Below, in pieces: positions 46,656 to 54,808 of a DNA stretch of 64,000 bases (positions within the stretch are counted from its first letter, which is position 1; each line of letters begins with the position of its first letter). The translations under genes were made by a program, and so were the position numbers. Where the stretch lies: NCBI RefSeq assembly GCF_037023755.1, contig NZ_CP146100.1:4929501-4993500 (forward strand). Reading direction: 5' to 3'. This DNA comes from Saccharopolyspora sp. SCSIO 74807 (lineage in GTDB: Bacteria > Actinomycetota > Actinomycetes > Mycobacteriales > Pseudonocardiaceae). The notes below the pieces were generated by a model, which saw nothing but the letters and a program-made list of their open reading frames with translations, was not told where the DNA came from and made no database searches.

Positions 46656-46967
46656 ATGACAGCGGTGCCCGTCGAAGACCTCAGAGCCGTCCTCGGCACC
46701 GTCGCCGACCTGATCGACGGCGTCGGACCGGGCGAGTGGAACAACCCCACGCCCTGCCCGGAGTGGGAGGTCCGCGACTTGGTCAACCACATGGTCCTCG
46801 GGCACCGCTTGTTCACCGGCATTCTGCGCGGTGAGGCGACCGTTGCGCCTGGTGCCTTGGACCCTGCGGCAGCCGACCTGCTCAGCGACGACCAAGCTCA
46901 CCGTGCCCAGCGCGCGGTTCCTGCAGGGGTGAGGGCGTCATCGGCGATCAGGATGCGCAGGCCGTAG
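46656..46967 (+). pseudogene. Truncated TIGR03086/DinB-like metal-binding protein
   Basis: Residues 1-85 of this 103-residue frame match the start of TIGR03086/mycothiol maleylpyruvate isomerase N-terminal proteins (VEDLRAVLGTVADLIDGVGPGEWNNPTPCPEWEVRDLVNHMVLGHRLF), including a metal-site His. Full members have about 180-200 residues. Here the frame breaks off into unrelated residues after SDDQAHRAQ. GGAGGG precedes the ATG. It looks like a gene remnant left by a deletion, though expression of a short product cannot be excluded. Confidence 0.65.
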
Positions 46968-47028
46968 ACGTCGTGATCGACACCTTCCACGTCTTCCGGG
47001 ATCCGCGGCCTGGTCCTGCCCCGCCTCC

Positions 47029-47045
47029 GCCGGGCTGAGCCCGGC
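47029..47045. terminator. Short perfect hairpin
   Basis: GCCGGGC and GCCCGGC pair around a TGA loop in the gap between the truncated TIGR03086 gene (+) and the end of the OPT transporter gene (-). It can end transcription from either side. Confidence 0.6.
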
Positions 47046-47096
47046 GCACGGGCTACGAGTCCTCAATGGACAGCGGGTTTCTGCCGGGCCCGCGGG

Positions 47097-49127
47097 CTAT
47101 TCCTCCTTGCGCGCGGTGCGGTACAGCCACACCACGAAGAACAGGAACGCCGCGATCCCCAACGTGTTCGTGAGAACGGTGAACGCACCCTCGGACATCC
47201 CGAGCGCCGACGGCGCGACCGCGAACACGTCCGAACTCTGCGCGATGGCGAACGGAATGGCGAGCACGATGCCCACCAGCGCCTCACCGGTGATCAGCCC
47301 GGAGGCGAACAGGACTCCCGGACCGTTGTCCGCGCCACGCTTGCGGCGAGCGACGAGATGGGCGATCACGCCGCCCACGAAGATCGGCACCGACAGCTCC
47401 AGCGGCAGGTACAACCCGACGGCGACGGCGAGCACGGGCATCCGGAACGACGCCTCGCGGCGCTGGAGAACCTGGTCGGCCACGATCAGCAGCACGGCCA
47501 GCACGCCGCCCCCGGCGATCATCGCCCAGGGCAGCCCGCCGCCGAAAACGCCCTCGCCGATGGAACTCATCAGCGCCGCCTGCGGCGCCTGCAACGCTTG
47601 CGACGGGTCCATGCCGGATCGCGGGAACGAGTTGCCCATCCCGTAGGCCGCGTAGAGCACCGACAGGATCGGCGCGATGCACAGCGCGGAGACCACGACG
47701 CCCACGATCAGCATGATCTGCTGCTTGAACGGCGTCGCGCCGAGCAACCGCCCGGTCTTGAGGTCGTGCAGGTTGTCCCCGGCGATCGCCGCCGCGCAGC
47801 TGACCACGCCGGAGATCAGCACCGCCGTGGCTGCGCCTATGGTCGCCTTGGCCTCGTCGGCGCCGAAATCGATCTGGGTGCCGAGGATGCCCAGCAGCAC
47901 CAGCGAACTCGTCAGCAGCGTCAGCACGGTCACGCCGGACACTGGATTGTTCGACGAACCGACCAGCCCGGTCATGTACCCGGAAACCGACGAGAACACG
48001 AACCCGGCCAGCAGCGCGAAAACCAGGCCGAAGGCGAGCGTCCCGGCGAACACGCCGCTGCCGATCTCCAGCCGCGAACGGTCCACCACGAACAGGAACA
48101 CCAGCAGCACCGGCGCCGCCATCACGAGCGTGCCGTAGCCGAGCCAGTTCGCCGGGATGTCGCGTTCGGTGCGCGGCACATCGGTGCCTTCGCCGCTGCG
48201 CGCGGCGCGGACCGCGCTGATCGACGAGCGGATGCTGGTCACCATCGGCCGCACGACCGACAGCAGCGCCCACACTCCGCCCACGGCCATCGCGCCGACG
48301 CCGAGGTACCGGATCTGCTCGTCCCACACGGCCTCCGCCGCGTCGAAACCGGTGGCGTCGCCGACGACCCCTTGCAGCGCAACGGGATCCGCCAGCGCCA
48401 TGTACAGCGGGATTCCCGCGAACCAGGCCAGCGCACCGCCCGCGAAGACGAGAACGGCGATGTTCAGGCCCACGATGTAGCCGACGCCCAGCAACGCGAC
48501 GCCGAGCTCGCTGCCGAGGCCGATGACCACGCCACCGGCTTTCACCGCCCCGGTGACGGTGCCGGACGCGATGCCCAGCCCGGTCTGCGCGAACTTCAGC
48601 AACGCGCCCGCGAGACCGGCGATCGTGATGTAGCGGGCGCTGCGCCCACCGCGCTGCCCCGCTTTGAGCACTTCGGCGGTGGCCACGCCTTCGGGGAACC
48701 GCAACGGTTTCTCGACGATGAGCGCGCGCCGCAGCGGCACGGTGAACAGCACGCCGAGCACGCCGCCGCACAACGCGATCGTGGCCACCGGCAGGAACGG
48801 GAATCCGTTCCAGTAGCCCAGCAGCACCAGCGCGGGCAGCGTGAAGATCACTCCCGCGGCCAGCGCCTCACCGGCCGATGCCGCGGTCTGCACGATGTTG
48901 TTCTCCACCACGGTGGCGCCGCGCAGCATCCGCAGCACCGCCATCGAGATCACCGCCGCCGGGATCGAGGCGGACACGGTCAGCCCGACCTTGAGCCCGA
49001 GGTAGGCGTTGGCCCCGGCGAGGACCGCCGCCAGCACGATGCCGAGCACGACGGCCTTGGCGGTGATCTCCCGCGGGCTCGAGCTCGCGGGCACGTAAGG
49101 TTCGTGATCCGTACTCGTCGGCTTCAT
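47097..49127 (-). CDS. OPT family oligopeptide/metallophore transporter
   Basis: The 676-residue permease has about 14-16 hydrophobic helices. Early signatures are REITAKAVVLGIVLAAVLAGANAYLGLKVGLTVSASIPAAVISMAVLR and VVENNIVQTAASAGEALAAGVIFTLPAL; the NNIVQT and LRFPEGVATAEVLKAG stretches are typical of the bacterial OPT family. Later SSNNPVSGVTVLTLL and DNLHDLKTGRLLGATPFKQQ follow. The substrate (peptides or metal chelates) is unknown. ATG 49127 is used; an in-frame GTG at 49199 is less likely. The 165-base gap upstream holds nothing recognised. Confidence 0.93.
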   Translation of the reverse strand: MKPTSTDHEPYVPASSSPREITAKAVVLGIVLAAVLAGANAYLGLKVGLTVSASIPAAVISMAVLRMLRGATVVENNIVQTAASAGEALAAGVIFTLPALVLLGYWNGFPFLPVATIALCGGVLGVLFTVPLRRALIVEKPLRFPEGVATAEVLKAGQRGGRSARYITIAGLAGALLKFAQTGLGIASGTVTGAVKAGGVVIGLGSELGVALLGVGYIVGLNIAVLVFAGGALAWFAGIPLYMALADPVALQGVVGDATGFDAAEAVWDEQIRYLGVGAMAVGGVWALLSVVRPMVTSIRSSISAVRAARSGEGTDVPRTERDIPANWLGYGTLVMAAPVLLVFLFVVDRSRLEIGSGVFAGTLAFGLVFALLAGFVFSSVSGYMTGLVGSSNNPVSGVTVLTLLTSSLVLLGILGTQIDFGADEAKATIGAATAVLISGVVSCAAAIAGDNLHDLKTGRLLGATPFKQQIMLIVGVVVSALCIAPILSVLYAAYGMGNSFPRSGMDPSQALQAPQAALMSSIGEGVFGGGLPWAMIAGGGVLAVLLIVADQVLQRREASFRMPVLAVAVGLYLPLELSVPIFVGGVIAHLVARRKRGADNGPGVLFASGLITGEALVGIVLAIPFAIAQSSDVFAVAPSALGMSEGAFTVLTNTLGIAAFLFFVVWLYRTARKEE

Positions 49128-49292
49128 GCTGCCGCCATTCGGTCCGCTCTCGGATGTTGTACGGGAGCTGAACCTATCTACGGGCGGCGTGGTCCACACC
49201 GAGTTTGCACCGAGCCGTTACCCGCGGATTTCCCATAATATGGGCATTGCGGACGAAGCGGCCGAATCGCCGGGGGCTTCTCGAACCAGCCG

Positions 49293-50375
49293 TCAGCGGC
49301 GGAGGTGTTCCAGGATCGCTCCGGTGACGTCGCCGGTCTTGGCGGTGCCGCCGACGTCGGGCGTGCGCACGCCTGCGGCCGCGGTCGCCTCGATCGCCGC
49401 GTTCAGCCGCGCCGCCTCGGCGGCGAGCCCGAAGTGCTCCAGCATGAGCGCGGCGCTGCCGATGGCACCTGCCGGGTTCGCCAGCCCCTGCCCGGCGATG
49501 TCCGGCGCGGAACCGTGCACCGGCTCGAACATCGACGGGAACCGGCGGTCCGGGTTGAGGTTCGCGCTCGCGGCCAGACCGAGACTGCCCGCCAACGCCG
49601 AACCGAGGTCGGACAGGATGTCCGCGTTGAGATTCGACGCGACCACGACGGAGAGTTCTTCCGGATTCAGCACGAACTTCGCCGCCATCGCATCGACCAG
49701 CACGCTCTCGGTCTCCACATCGGGATAATCGCCCGCGACCCGTTCAAAGATCTCGTCCCACAGCACCATGCCGTACTGCTGGGCATTGCTCTTGGTCACC
49801 GAAGAGACCTTCTTGCGAGTACGGGTCCGCGCGAGGTCGAAGGCGAACCGGATGATCCGCTCGCACCCGCGCTCGGTGAACAACGCGGTCTGCAACGCAA
49901 CCTCGTTGCCCGCCCCCCGGCCGGACAGGTTGCGCCCGCCCAGCCCGGCGTACTCGCCCTCGCTGTTCTCCCGCACCACAACCCAGTCCAACTCGGACTC
50001 ATCGGCCTTGCGCAGCGGCGACGTGATGCCGCGGTGGAACCGGACCGGACGGATGTTCGCCCACTGGTCGAAGTTCTGGCAGATGTTCAGCCGCAACCCC
50101 CACAGACTGGTGTGATCCGGCACCGACGGCCAGCCGACCGCGCCGAAGTAGATCGCGTCAAAGCCGGCCAGCTGCTCCAGACCGTCCTCGGCCATCATCC
50201 GGCCGGTCCTGGTGTAGTACTCGCAGCCCCAGTCGAACTCGGTCCAATCGAAGGCAAACGCGCCGCCGGAATCCTGCGCCATCGCGTCGAGAACGGTGCG
50301 CCCGGCCGCCACGACCTCGGCTCCCACCCCGTCGGCGGGGATCGCGGCGATGCGGAACGTGCGGGTGGATGACAT
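49293..50375 (-). CDS. Tartrate dehydrogenase/D-malate dehydrogenase family enzyme
   Basis: The 360-residue enzyme belongs to the isocitrate/isopropylmalate dehydrogenase superfamily. IAAIPADGVGAEVV, IYFGAVGWPSVPDHTSLWGLRLNICQNFDQWANIRPVRF, VVVRENSEGEYAGLGG and FEPVHGSAPDIAGQGLANPAGAIGSAALML are visible, and the DHTSLWGLRL segment is the tartrate/D-malate (TDH/DmlA) subgroup mark. It oxidatively decarboxylates a C4 hydroxy acid with NAD+. A LysR regulator gene lies 87 bases upstream on the same strand and a dicarboxylate symporter beyond it, so a C4-acid utilisation unit is likely. Confidence 0.92.
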   Translation of the reverse strand: MSSTRTFRIAAIPADGVGAEVVAAGRTVLDAMAQDSGGAFAFDWTEFDWGCEYYTRTGRMMAEDGLEQLAGFDAIYFGAVGWPSVPDHTSLWGLRLNICQNFDQWANIRPVRFHRGITSPLRKADESELDWVVVRENSEGEYAGLGGRNLSGRGAGNEVALQTALFTERGCERIIRFAFDLARTRTRKKVSSVTKSNAQQYGMVLWDEIFERVAGDYPDVETESVLVDAMAAKFVLNPEELSVVVASNLNADILSDLGSALAGSLGLAASANLNPDRRFPSMFEPVHGSAPDIAGQGLANPAGAIGSAALMLEHFGLAAEAARLNAAIEATAAAGVRTPDVGGTAKTGDVTGAILEHLRR

Positions 50376-50462
50376 CGGTGCGGCTCCCGGGTCCGGTTTT
50401 CGTGGTGCACCGAGTCAAGCCCGCTCAGCCGAGCAGCGTCCAACACGCGTTCGCGATCCGAT

Positions 50463-51386
50463 TCATAGGCAGCGGCTATCCGAGGCGATCTGAGCCAGGT
50501 AATCCGCCGGGCGATGACCGCGCGCCACCGCGAGGAAAGCGCTCGCGGTCGGCGTCAGCGCAGCCGTACGGCTGACCAGTGCGATGTGCAGCTGGGCGGA
50601 GTGCTCGATGCGGGCGATCCGCGCGCCCGCGCGCCGCGCCAGCGGTACCCACCCGGCGGGCAGCACGGCCAGGCCGACGCCTTGCAGCACCAGCGGCAGG
50701 ACCGAGGTGCGGTGCGCGACCTCCGCGGCGATCCGCAGGTCCACGCCCGCGGCGAGCACGTCGTCGACGATCCGCCGCATGAGGCTTCCCGGCGGGGACA
50801 CGATCATGCGCGCGCCGGCCAGCGCGGACGGCGAAACCGGGTCGCCTTCGGGGAATTCGACGTCACCGGCACCGACGAGGAAGAATTCCTGCGATTCCAG
50901 CTCGTGCACCTGCACCCCGGGCGGCCGCGGCACCTCGGGCGCGCCGATCAGGCCGAGTTCGCAGACGCCGTTGCGGATCTGCGCCACCACCTCGTCCGGG
51001 GTGAACGCGGCCTCGGCGCCGACGGTCACACCGGGATGCTCGCGGGAGAACGACCGGGTCAGCGTGCCCAGCGGTTCCACACCGGGCGACGGCATGGTGG
51101 CCAGCTCCACCCTGCCGCGCAGCAGGCCGCGCACCGAGTCCACCGCGGAGCGGGCGGTGCGCAGGTCGCGCAGCACCTGACGGGCCGGGCCGACCAGTTC
51201 CGTCCCGGCGTCGCTGATCACCACTCCGCGGCCCACCCGGTGGAACAGCGGCACGCCGAGTTCGCGCTCCAGGCCCGCGATCGCCTGCGACAGCGAGGGT
51301 TGCGCCAGGTGCAGCGCCTCGGCGGCGCGTCCGAATCCGCCGTGGTCGACGACCGCGAGGAAGTACTCCAGCTGCCGGGTGTCCAT
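50463..51386 (-). CDS. LysR family transcriptional regulator
   Basis: A 307-residue LysR regulator with the winged HTH at residues 1-60 (RQLEYFLAVVDHGGFGRAAEALHLAQPSLSQAIAGLERELGVPLFHR) and an effector domain starting near residue 90. GGAGGT precedes ATG 51386. It is divergent from the symporter gene and upstream of the tartrate-type dehydrogenase, so it probably controls both in response to a C4 acid. Confidence 0.94.
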   Translation of the reverse strand: MDTRQLEYFLAVVDHGGFGRAAEALHLAQPSLSQAIAGLERELGVPLFHRVGRGVVISDAGTELVGPARQVLRDLRTARSAVDSVRGLLRGRVELATMPSPGVEPLGTLTRSFSREHPGVTVGAEAAFTPDEVVAQIRNGVCELGLIGAPEVPRPPGVQVHELESQEFFLVGAGDVEFPEGDPVSPSALAGARMIVSPPGSLMRRIVDDVLAAGVDLRIAAEVAHRTSVLPLVLQGVGLAVLPAGWVPLARRAGARIARIEHSAQLHIALVSRTAALTPTASAFLAVARGHRPADYLAQIASDSRCL

Positions 51387-51446
51387 GCACGACCTCCGTT
51401 TTCCCTGGCAGTGCGTTCGTCGGCGGCTTTCATCGGCGGAGCCTAT

Positions 51447-51467
51447 GAGTCGGTTAGCAACTTACTC
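51447..51467. promoter_or_regulatory. Candidate LysR box
   Basis: GAGT and ACTC are inverted copies 13 bases apart in the 189-base LysR/symporter gap, in a patch clearly richer in A and T than the rest. LysR regulators bind short dyads of this size near their own promoter. The arms are short, so this is tentative. Confidence 0.35.
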
Positions 51468-51575
51468 TTGGACGCGCCGCGGCCCCCGGCTGCACCGTGA
51501 TCGCACGTTTCCCCGGGGTCGTCCCGCCGCCAACCGCCGCGCCACCCGCGATCCCTCGACGTGCAGGAGAATGCA

Positions 51576-53030
51576 ATGGCGCATACCGCACCGGCCGAAC
51601 CGGACCCCGCCCGACAGCGGCCGGACCAGCACCGGACGGACCAGCACCGGCCAGGGCCGAGGCGCTGGTACCGCCAGCTGTACGTGCAGGTGCTCGCCGC
51701 GATCGTCATCGGCGTCCTGGTCGGCTGGCTGTGGCCCGACATCGGTTCGGCCATGCAGCCGATCGGCACCACCTTCATCGCGGCGATGAAGATGCTCATC
51801 GGGCCGATCGTGTTCCTGACGATCATCGGCGGCATCGCCAACGTCGCCGATCTGCGCAAGGTCGGCATGACCGGTCTGAAAGCGCTCACCTACTTCCAGG
51901 TCGGCACCATCGTCGCGCTGCTGATCGGCCTGGTGGCCATCAACATCGCGCGCCTCGGCGAAGGCGTGCACGCCGATCCCGCCAAGATCCAGGCTTCCGG
52001 GACCGCGCAGCAGTACGTCGAGCAGGGCGAAGGCCGGCACTGGTGGGACGTGTTCACCCAGCTCGTGCCGGAGAGCTTCTTCGGCGCGTTCGTCGAGGGC
52101 GACATCCTGCAGATCATCTTCCTGGCGGTGCTGTTCGGCATCGCGATCAAGGCGGTCGGCGCGGTCGGCGAGCCGATCGTGGCCGGGGTCAACCGGCTCA
52201 CCGAAGTCGTGTTCAAGGTGCTGAGCTTCGTGATGAAAGCCGCGCCGCTGGGCGCTTTCGGCGCGATGGCCTACGCCGTCGGCGCGTTCGGACTGTCCAC
52301 TTTGAGCAGTCTCGGCTCGTTGATCGCGTTGTTCTACGCAACTTCGATCGTGTTCGTGCTCGTCGTGCTCGGCGGGTTCCTCGCCGCCTACGTCCGGCTG
52401 AACATCTTCGCGCTGCTGCGCTACCTCAAGGACGAGTTCTTCCTGGTGCTCGGGACCTCGACCGCCGAGCCCGCGCTGCCGGGCCTGATGCGCAAGATGA
52501 CGTTCATGGGCGCCGAACGCGCGACCGTGGGCCTGGTGGTGCCCACCGGGTACAGCTTCAACCTGGACGGTGCGGCGATCTACCTGTCGCTGGCCACGCT
52601 CTACATCGCCCAGGCCACCGACACCCCGCTGAGCATCGGCCAGCAGCTCGGCCTGCTCGCGATCATGCTGTTGACCTCCAAAGGCGCCGCGGGCGTCGCC
52701 GGAGGCGGCTTCATCGCGCTGACCGCGACGCTGTCCACCATCGGCACGGTGCCCGCCGCGGGCATCATGCTGATCTTCGGCATCGACAAGTTCATGTCCG
52801 AGTGCCGCGCGCTGGTGAACTTCTACGGCAACGCCGTCGCGACGCTGGCCATCGCGAAATGGGACGGCAACCTCGACCTGGATCGCGCGCGGCGCGTGCT
52901 GGCCGACCGCAATTCCGCCGAGCGCGCCGACGCGATGGCCGCCGAGGACACCGCGGAGCCGGTCGCGGCCCCGGCACCCGGTGCGCCGCGCGAATCGGAG
53001 GCGGAACTCCCCGGTGCAGCGGCGCGCTGA
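51576..53030 (+). CDS. Dicarboxylate/amino acid:cation symporter (DAACS family)
   Basis: The 484-residue transporter has the GltP/DctA fold: VLAAIVIGVLVGWLWP at the start, FIAAMKMLIGPIVFLTIIGGIANV, the serine-rich hairpin LVLGTSTAEPALPGLMRKM, VVPTGYSFNLDGAAIYLSLATLYIAQA and the C-terminal LLTSKGAAGVAGGGFIALTATL. It imports C4-dicarboxylates or glutamate with cations. ATG 51576 follows AGGAG; a GTG five codons upstream is in frame. The tail of 40 residues is Ala/Glu-rich. Control by the divergent LysR gene is likely. Confidence 0.94.
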   Translation: MAHTAPAEPDPARQRPDQHRTDQHRPGPRRWYRQLYVQVLAAIVIGVLVGWLWPDIGSAMQPIGTTFIAAMKMLIGPIVFLTIIGGIANVADLRKVGMTGLKALTYFQVGTIVALLIGLVAINIARLGEGVHADPAKIQASGTAQQYVEQGEGRHWWDVFTQLVPESFFGAFVEGDILQIIFLAVLFGIAIKAVGAVGEPIVAGVNRLTEVVFKVLSFVMKAAPLGAFGAMAYAVGAFGLSTLSSLGSLIALFYATSIVFVLVVLGGFLAAYVRLNIFALLRYLKDEFFLVLGTSTAEPALPGLMRKMTFMGAERATVGLVVPTGYSFNLDGAAIYLSLATLYIAQATDTPLSIGQQLGLLAIMLLTSKGAAGVAGGGFIALTATLSTIGTVPAAGIMLIFGIDKFMSECRALVNFYGNAVATLAIAKWDGNLDLDRARRVLADRNSAERADAMAAEDTAEPVAAPAPGAPRESEAELPGAAAR

Positions 53031-53126
53031 TACCCGCGCGGCTTGCTGATCAAGACCGTCCGATGTGGTCCGCGAGCGGCGAGTGCGCTTCGCCCGGCAA
53101 CGCGGGATCAGCTCGGCTCAGGACTG

Positions 53127-53528
53127 CTAGCGCCGACGCTGCGCGGGATTCGCCTGCTGGGCGGCCTTCTCCTTCTGGCGGGCGGCTTCCTTGCGGACCT
53201 CGGCCTGGTTGGCGCGCTCGTGCTCGAGCCACTCCGGCATTTCCGCCTTCAACGCCTTGATCTGCTCGGTGGTCAGCGGCTCGGTGATCCCGCCCCGCGC
53301 GAGAGCACCGATCGAAACGCCCAGCCGCGCCGCCACGACCTGCCGCGGGTGCGGGCCGTCGCGGCGCAGTTCCTGCAACCACTCGGGCGGGTCGGCCTGC
53401 AGCGCGTTGAGCTCGTCGCGCGAGACCACGCCCTCCTGGAACTCCGCGGGCGTGGCTTCGAGGTAGACGCTGAGCTTCTTCGCGGCGGTGGCGGGCTTCA
53501 TCGTCTGGCTGGTCTTGCGCGACGTCAT
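53127..53528 (-). CDS. DUF5997 family protein
   Basis: The 133-residue soluble protein has MKPATAAKKLSVYLEATPAEFQEGVVSRDELNALQADPPEWLQELRRDGPHPRQVVAARLGVSIGALARGG, the usual DUF5997 core, and a Lys/Arg/Glu-rich helical tail. ATG 53528 is used although the frame extends upstream. The VVAARLGVSIGALAR stretch looks like a small HTH. It is divergent, with a 73-base gap, from a gene for an HTH-less LysR-type effector domain, so a two-part regulator can be imagined. Confidence 0.85.
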   Translation of the reverse strand: MTSRKTSQTMKPATAAKKLSVYLEATPAEFQEGVVSRDELNALQADPPEWLQELRRDGPHPRQVVAARLGVSIGALARGGITEPLTTEQIKALKAEMPEWLEHERANQAEVRKEAARQKEKAAQQANPAQRRR

Positions 53529-53601
53529 GCCCCCAGGGTATCGGCCGGGCGACCGGCCCCGGCACCGACGCCCGGAAGACGGCGGCCGGTAGCCTGGCGG
53601 T

Positions 53602-54354
53602 GTGGCAGCCGACGCGTCTTTCACGCTCGCCTACGTTCCGGGCGTGACGCCCGACAAGTGGGTGCGCAAGTGGCAGGAACGGGTGCCCGGGGTGCCGCTG
53701 CACCTCGTCCAGGTCCCCGCTGCCGGCGCCGACGGCATGGTGCGCGAACGCGAAGCCGACGCGGTCCTGCTGCGGCTGCCGATCGACAAGACCGGCCTGC
53801 ACGCGATCCCGCTCTACACCGAGACGACCGTGGTGGTCACGCCCAAGGACCACGTGGTGACCGCGGCCGACGAGGTCGGTCCCGCGGACCTGGCGGACGA
53901 GATCCTGCTGCATCCCCACGACGACACACTCGATTGGGAGCAACCGCCCGGACGGCCCGCGATCGAGCGCCCGGCCACGACCGCGGACGCGATCCAGCTG
54001 GTGGCGGCCGGTGTCGGGCTGCTGGTCGTGCCGCAGTCGCTCGCCCGGCTGCACCACCGCAAAGACCTCACCTATCGGCCGCTGGCCGAGGTTCCGCAGT
54101 CCGGTGTGGCGCTGTCCTGGCTGGAGGACGAGACGACCGACCTGATGGAGCAGTTCATCGGCATCGTCCGCGGCCGCACGGTCAACAGCACCCGCGGTCG
54201 CCAGCACGAGCAGGCACCGGCCAAGCGCAAGAAGACCGAGCGCGACGGCAAGAAGCCCGCAGTCCGCAATCCGGCCGCCCGCAAGTCGGCCGCGAAGCCC
54301 CGGCCGGGTCCTCGCGCGCCGAACGGCAAGCGCGGCAAACCTCGCCGCCGCTGA
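53602..54354 (+). CDS. LysR-type substrate-binding domain protein without HTH, with basic tail
   Basis: The 250-residue protein begins directly with a LysR effector (periplasmic-binding-like) fold (FTLAYVPGVTPDKWVRKWQERVPGVPLHLVQVP; VVTPKDHVVTAADEVGPADLADE; VAAGVGLLVVPQSLARLHHRKDLTYRPL). There is no N-terminal winged helix. From about residue 200 it has a Lys/Arg/Pro-rich tail with repeated KK, KP and RR, like a histone-type or nucleic-acid-binding tail. GTG 53602 is the start. Confidence 0.85.
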   Translation: MAADASFTLAYVPGVTPDKWVRKWQERVPGVPLHLVQVPAAGADGMVREREADAVLLRLPIDKTGLHAIPLYTETTVVVTPKDHVVTAADEVGPADLADEILLHPHDDTLDWEQPPGRPAIERPATTADAIQLVAAGVGLLVVPQSLARLHHRKDLTYRPLAEVPQSGVALSWLEDETTDLMEQFIGIVRGRTVNSTRGRQHEQAPAKRKKTERDGKKPAVRNPAARKSAAKPRPGPRAPNGKRGKPRRR

Positions 54355-54365
54355 CTCGGCTCGCG

Positions 54366-54668
54366 CTACCCGGCGCGATGCCGGACCGGGCACCAGCCGC
54401 TGCGGCTGCTGGAGCGCACAGCGGTCGCCGGTATGCGGTCGCCGTGCAACCGCCACTGACGGCCGTCGTGGCACCAGTGCAGCAGCTCCTCCCGCCACGG
54501 TTGTTCGGCCAGCATCCGCCGCTCGTGCAGCTCGGCTTGGACGGCGCCGAACTCGCGCAGGTTGGCGACCAGCCGCCCGGTCAGCGCCCGCAGGCGGGCC
54601 AGGGCCGGGTGAACAGCAACGACGCGACGCATGCGAGCAGCATGAACAACCCGGAGGCCGCCGACCAT
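54366..54668 (-). CDS. Small conserved hypothetical protein
   Basis: A 100-residue, helical, mostly charged protein. The middle (HPALARLRALTGRLVANLREFGAVQAELHERRMLAEQPWREELLHW) reads like a conserved actinobacterial helical hairpin of unknown function. The start could be ATG 54668 or ATG 54632. It ends 11 bases from the convergent LysR-effector gene. Confidence 0.5.
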   Translation of the reverse strand: MVGGLRVVHAARMRRVVAVHPALARLRALTGRLVANLREFGAVQAELHERRMLAEQPWREELLHWCHDGRQWRLHGDRIPATAVRSSSRSGWCPVRHRAG

Positions 54669-54808
54669 GGCACGATCGGCGTGGTCCCCCGATCTCGGCG
54701 CCGGTTCCGAACCCGCTGATCGCCCGGCTCGTCCTCGGCGGCGTCACCCGGATCGCCCGCGACTCGCGGGGAAACCGCCGAGCAGCCGCTCCGTCCTAAA
54801 GGGACGAA

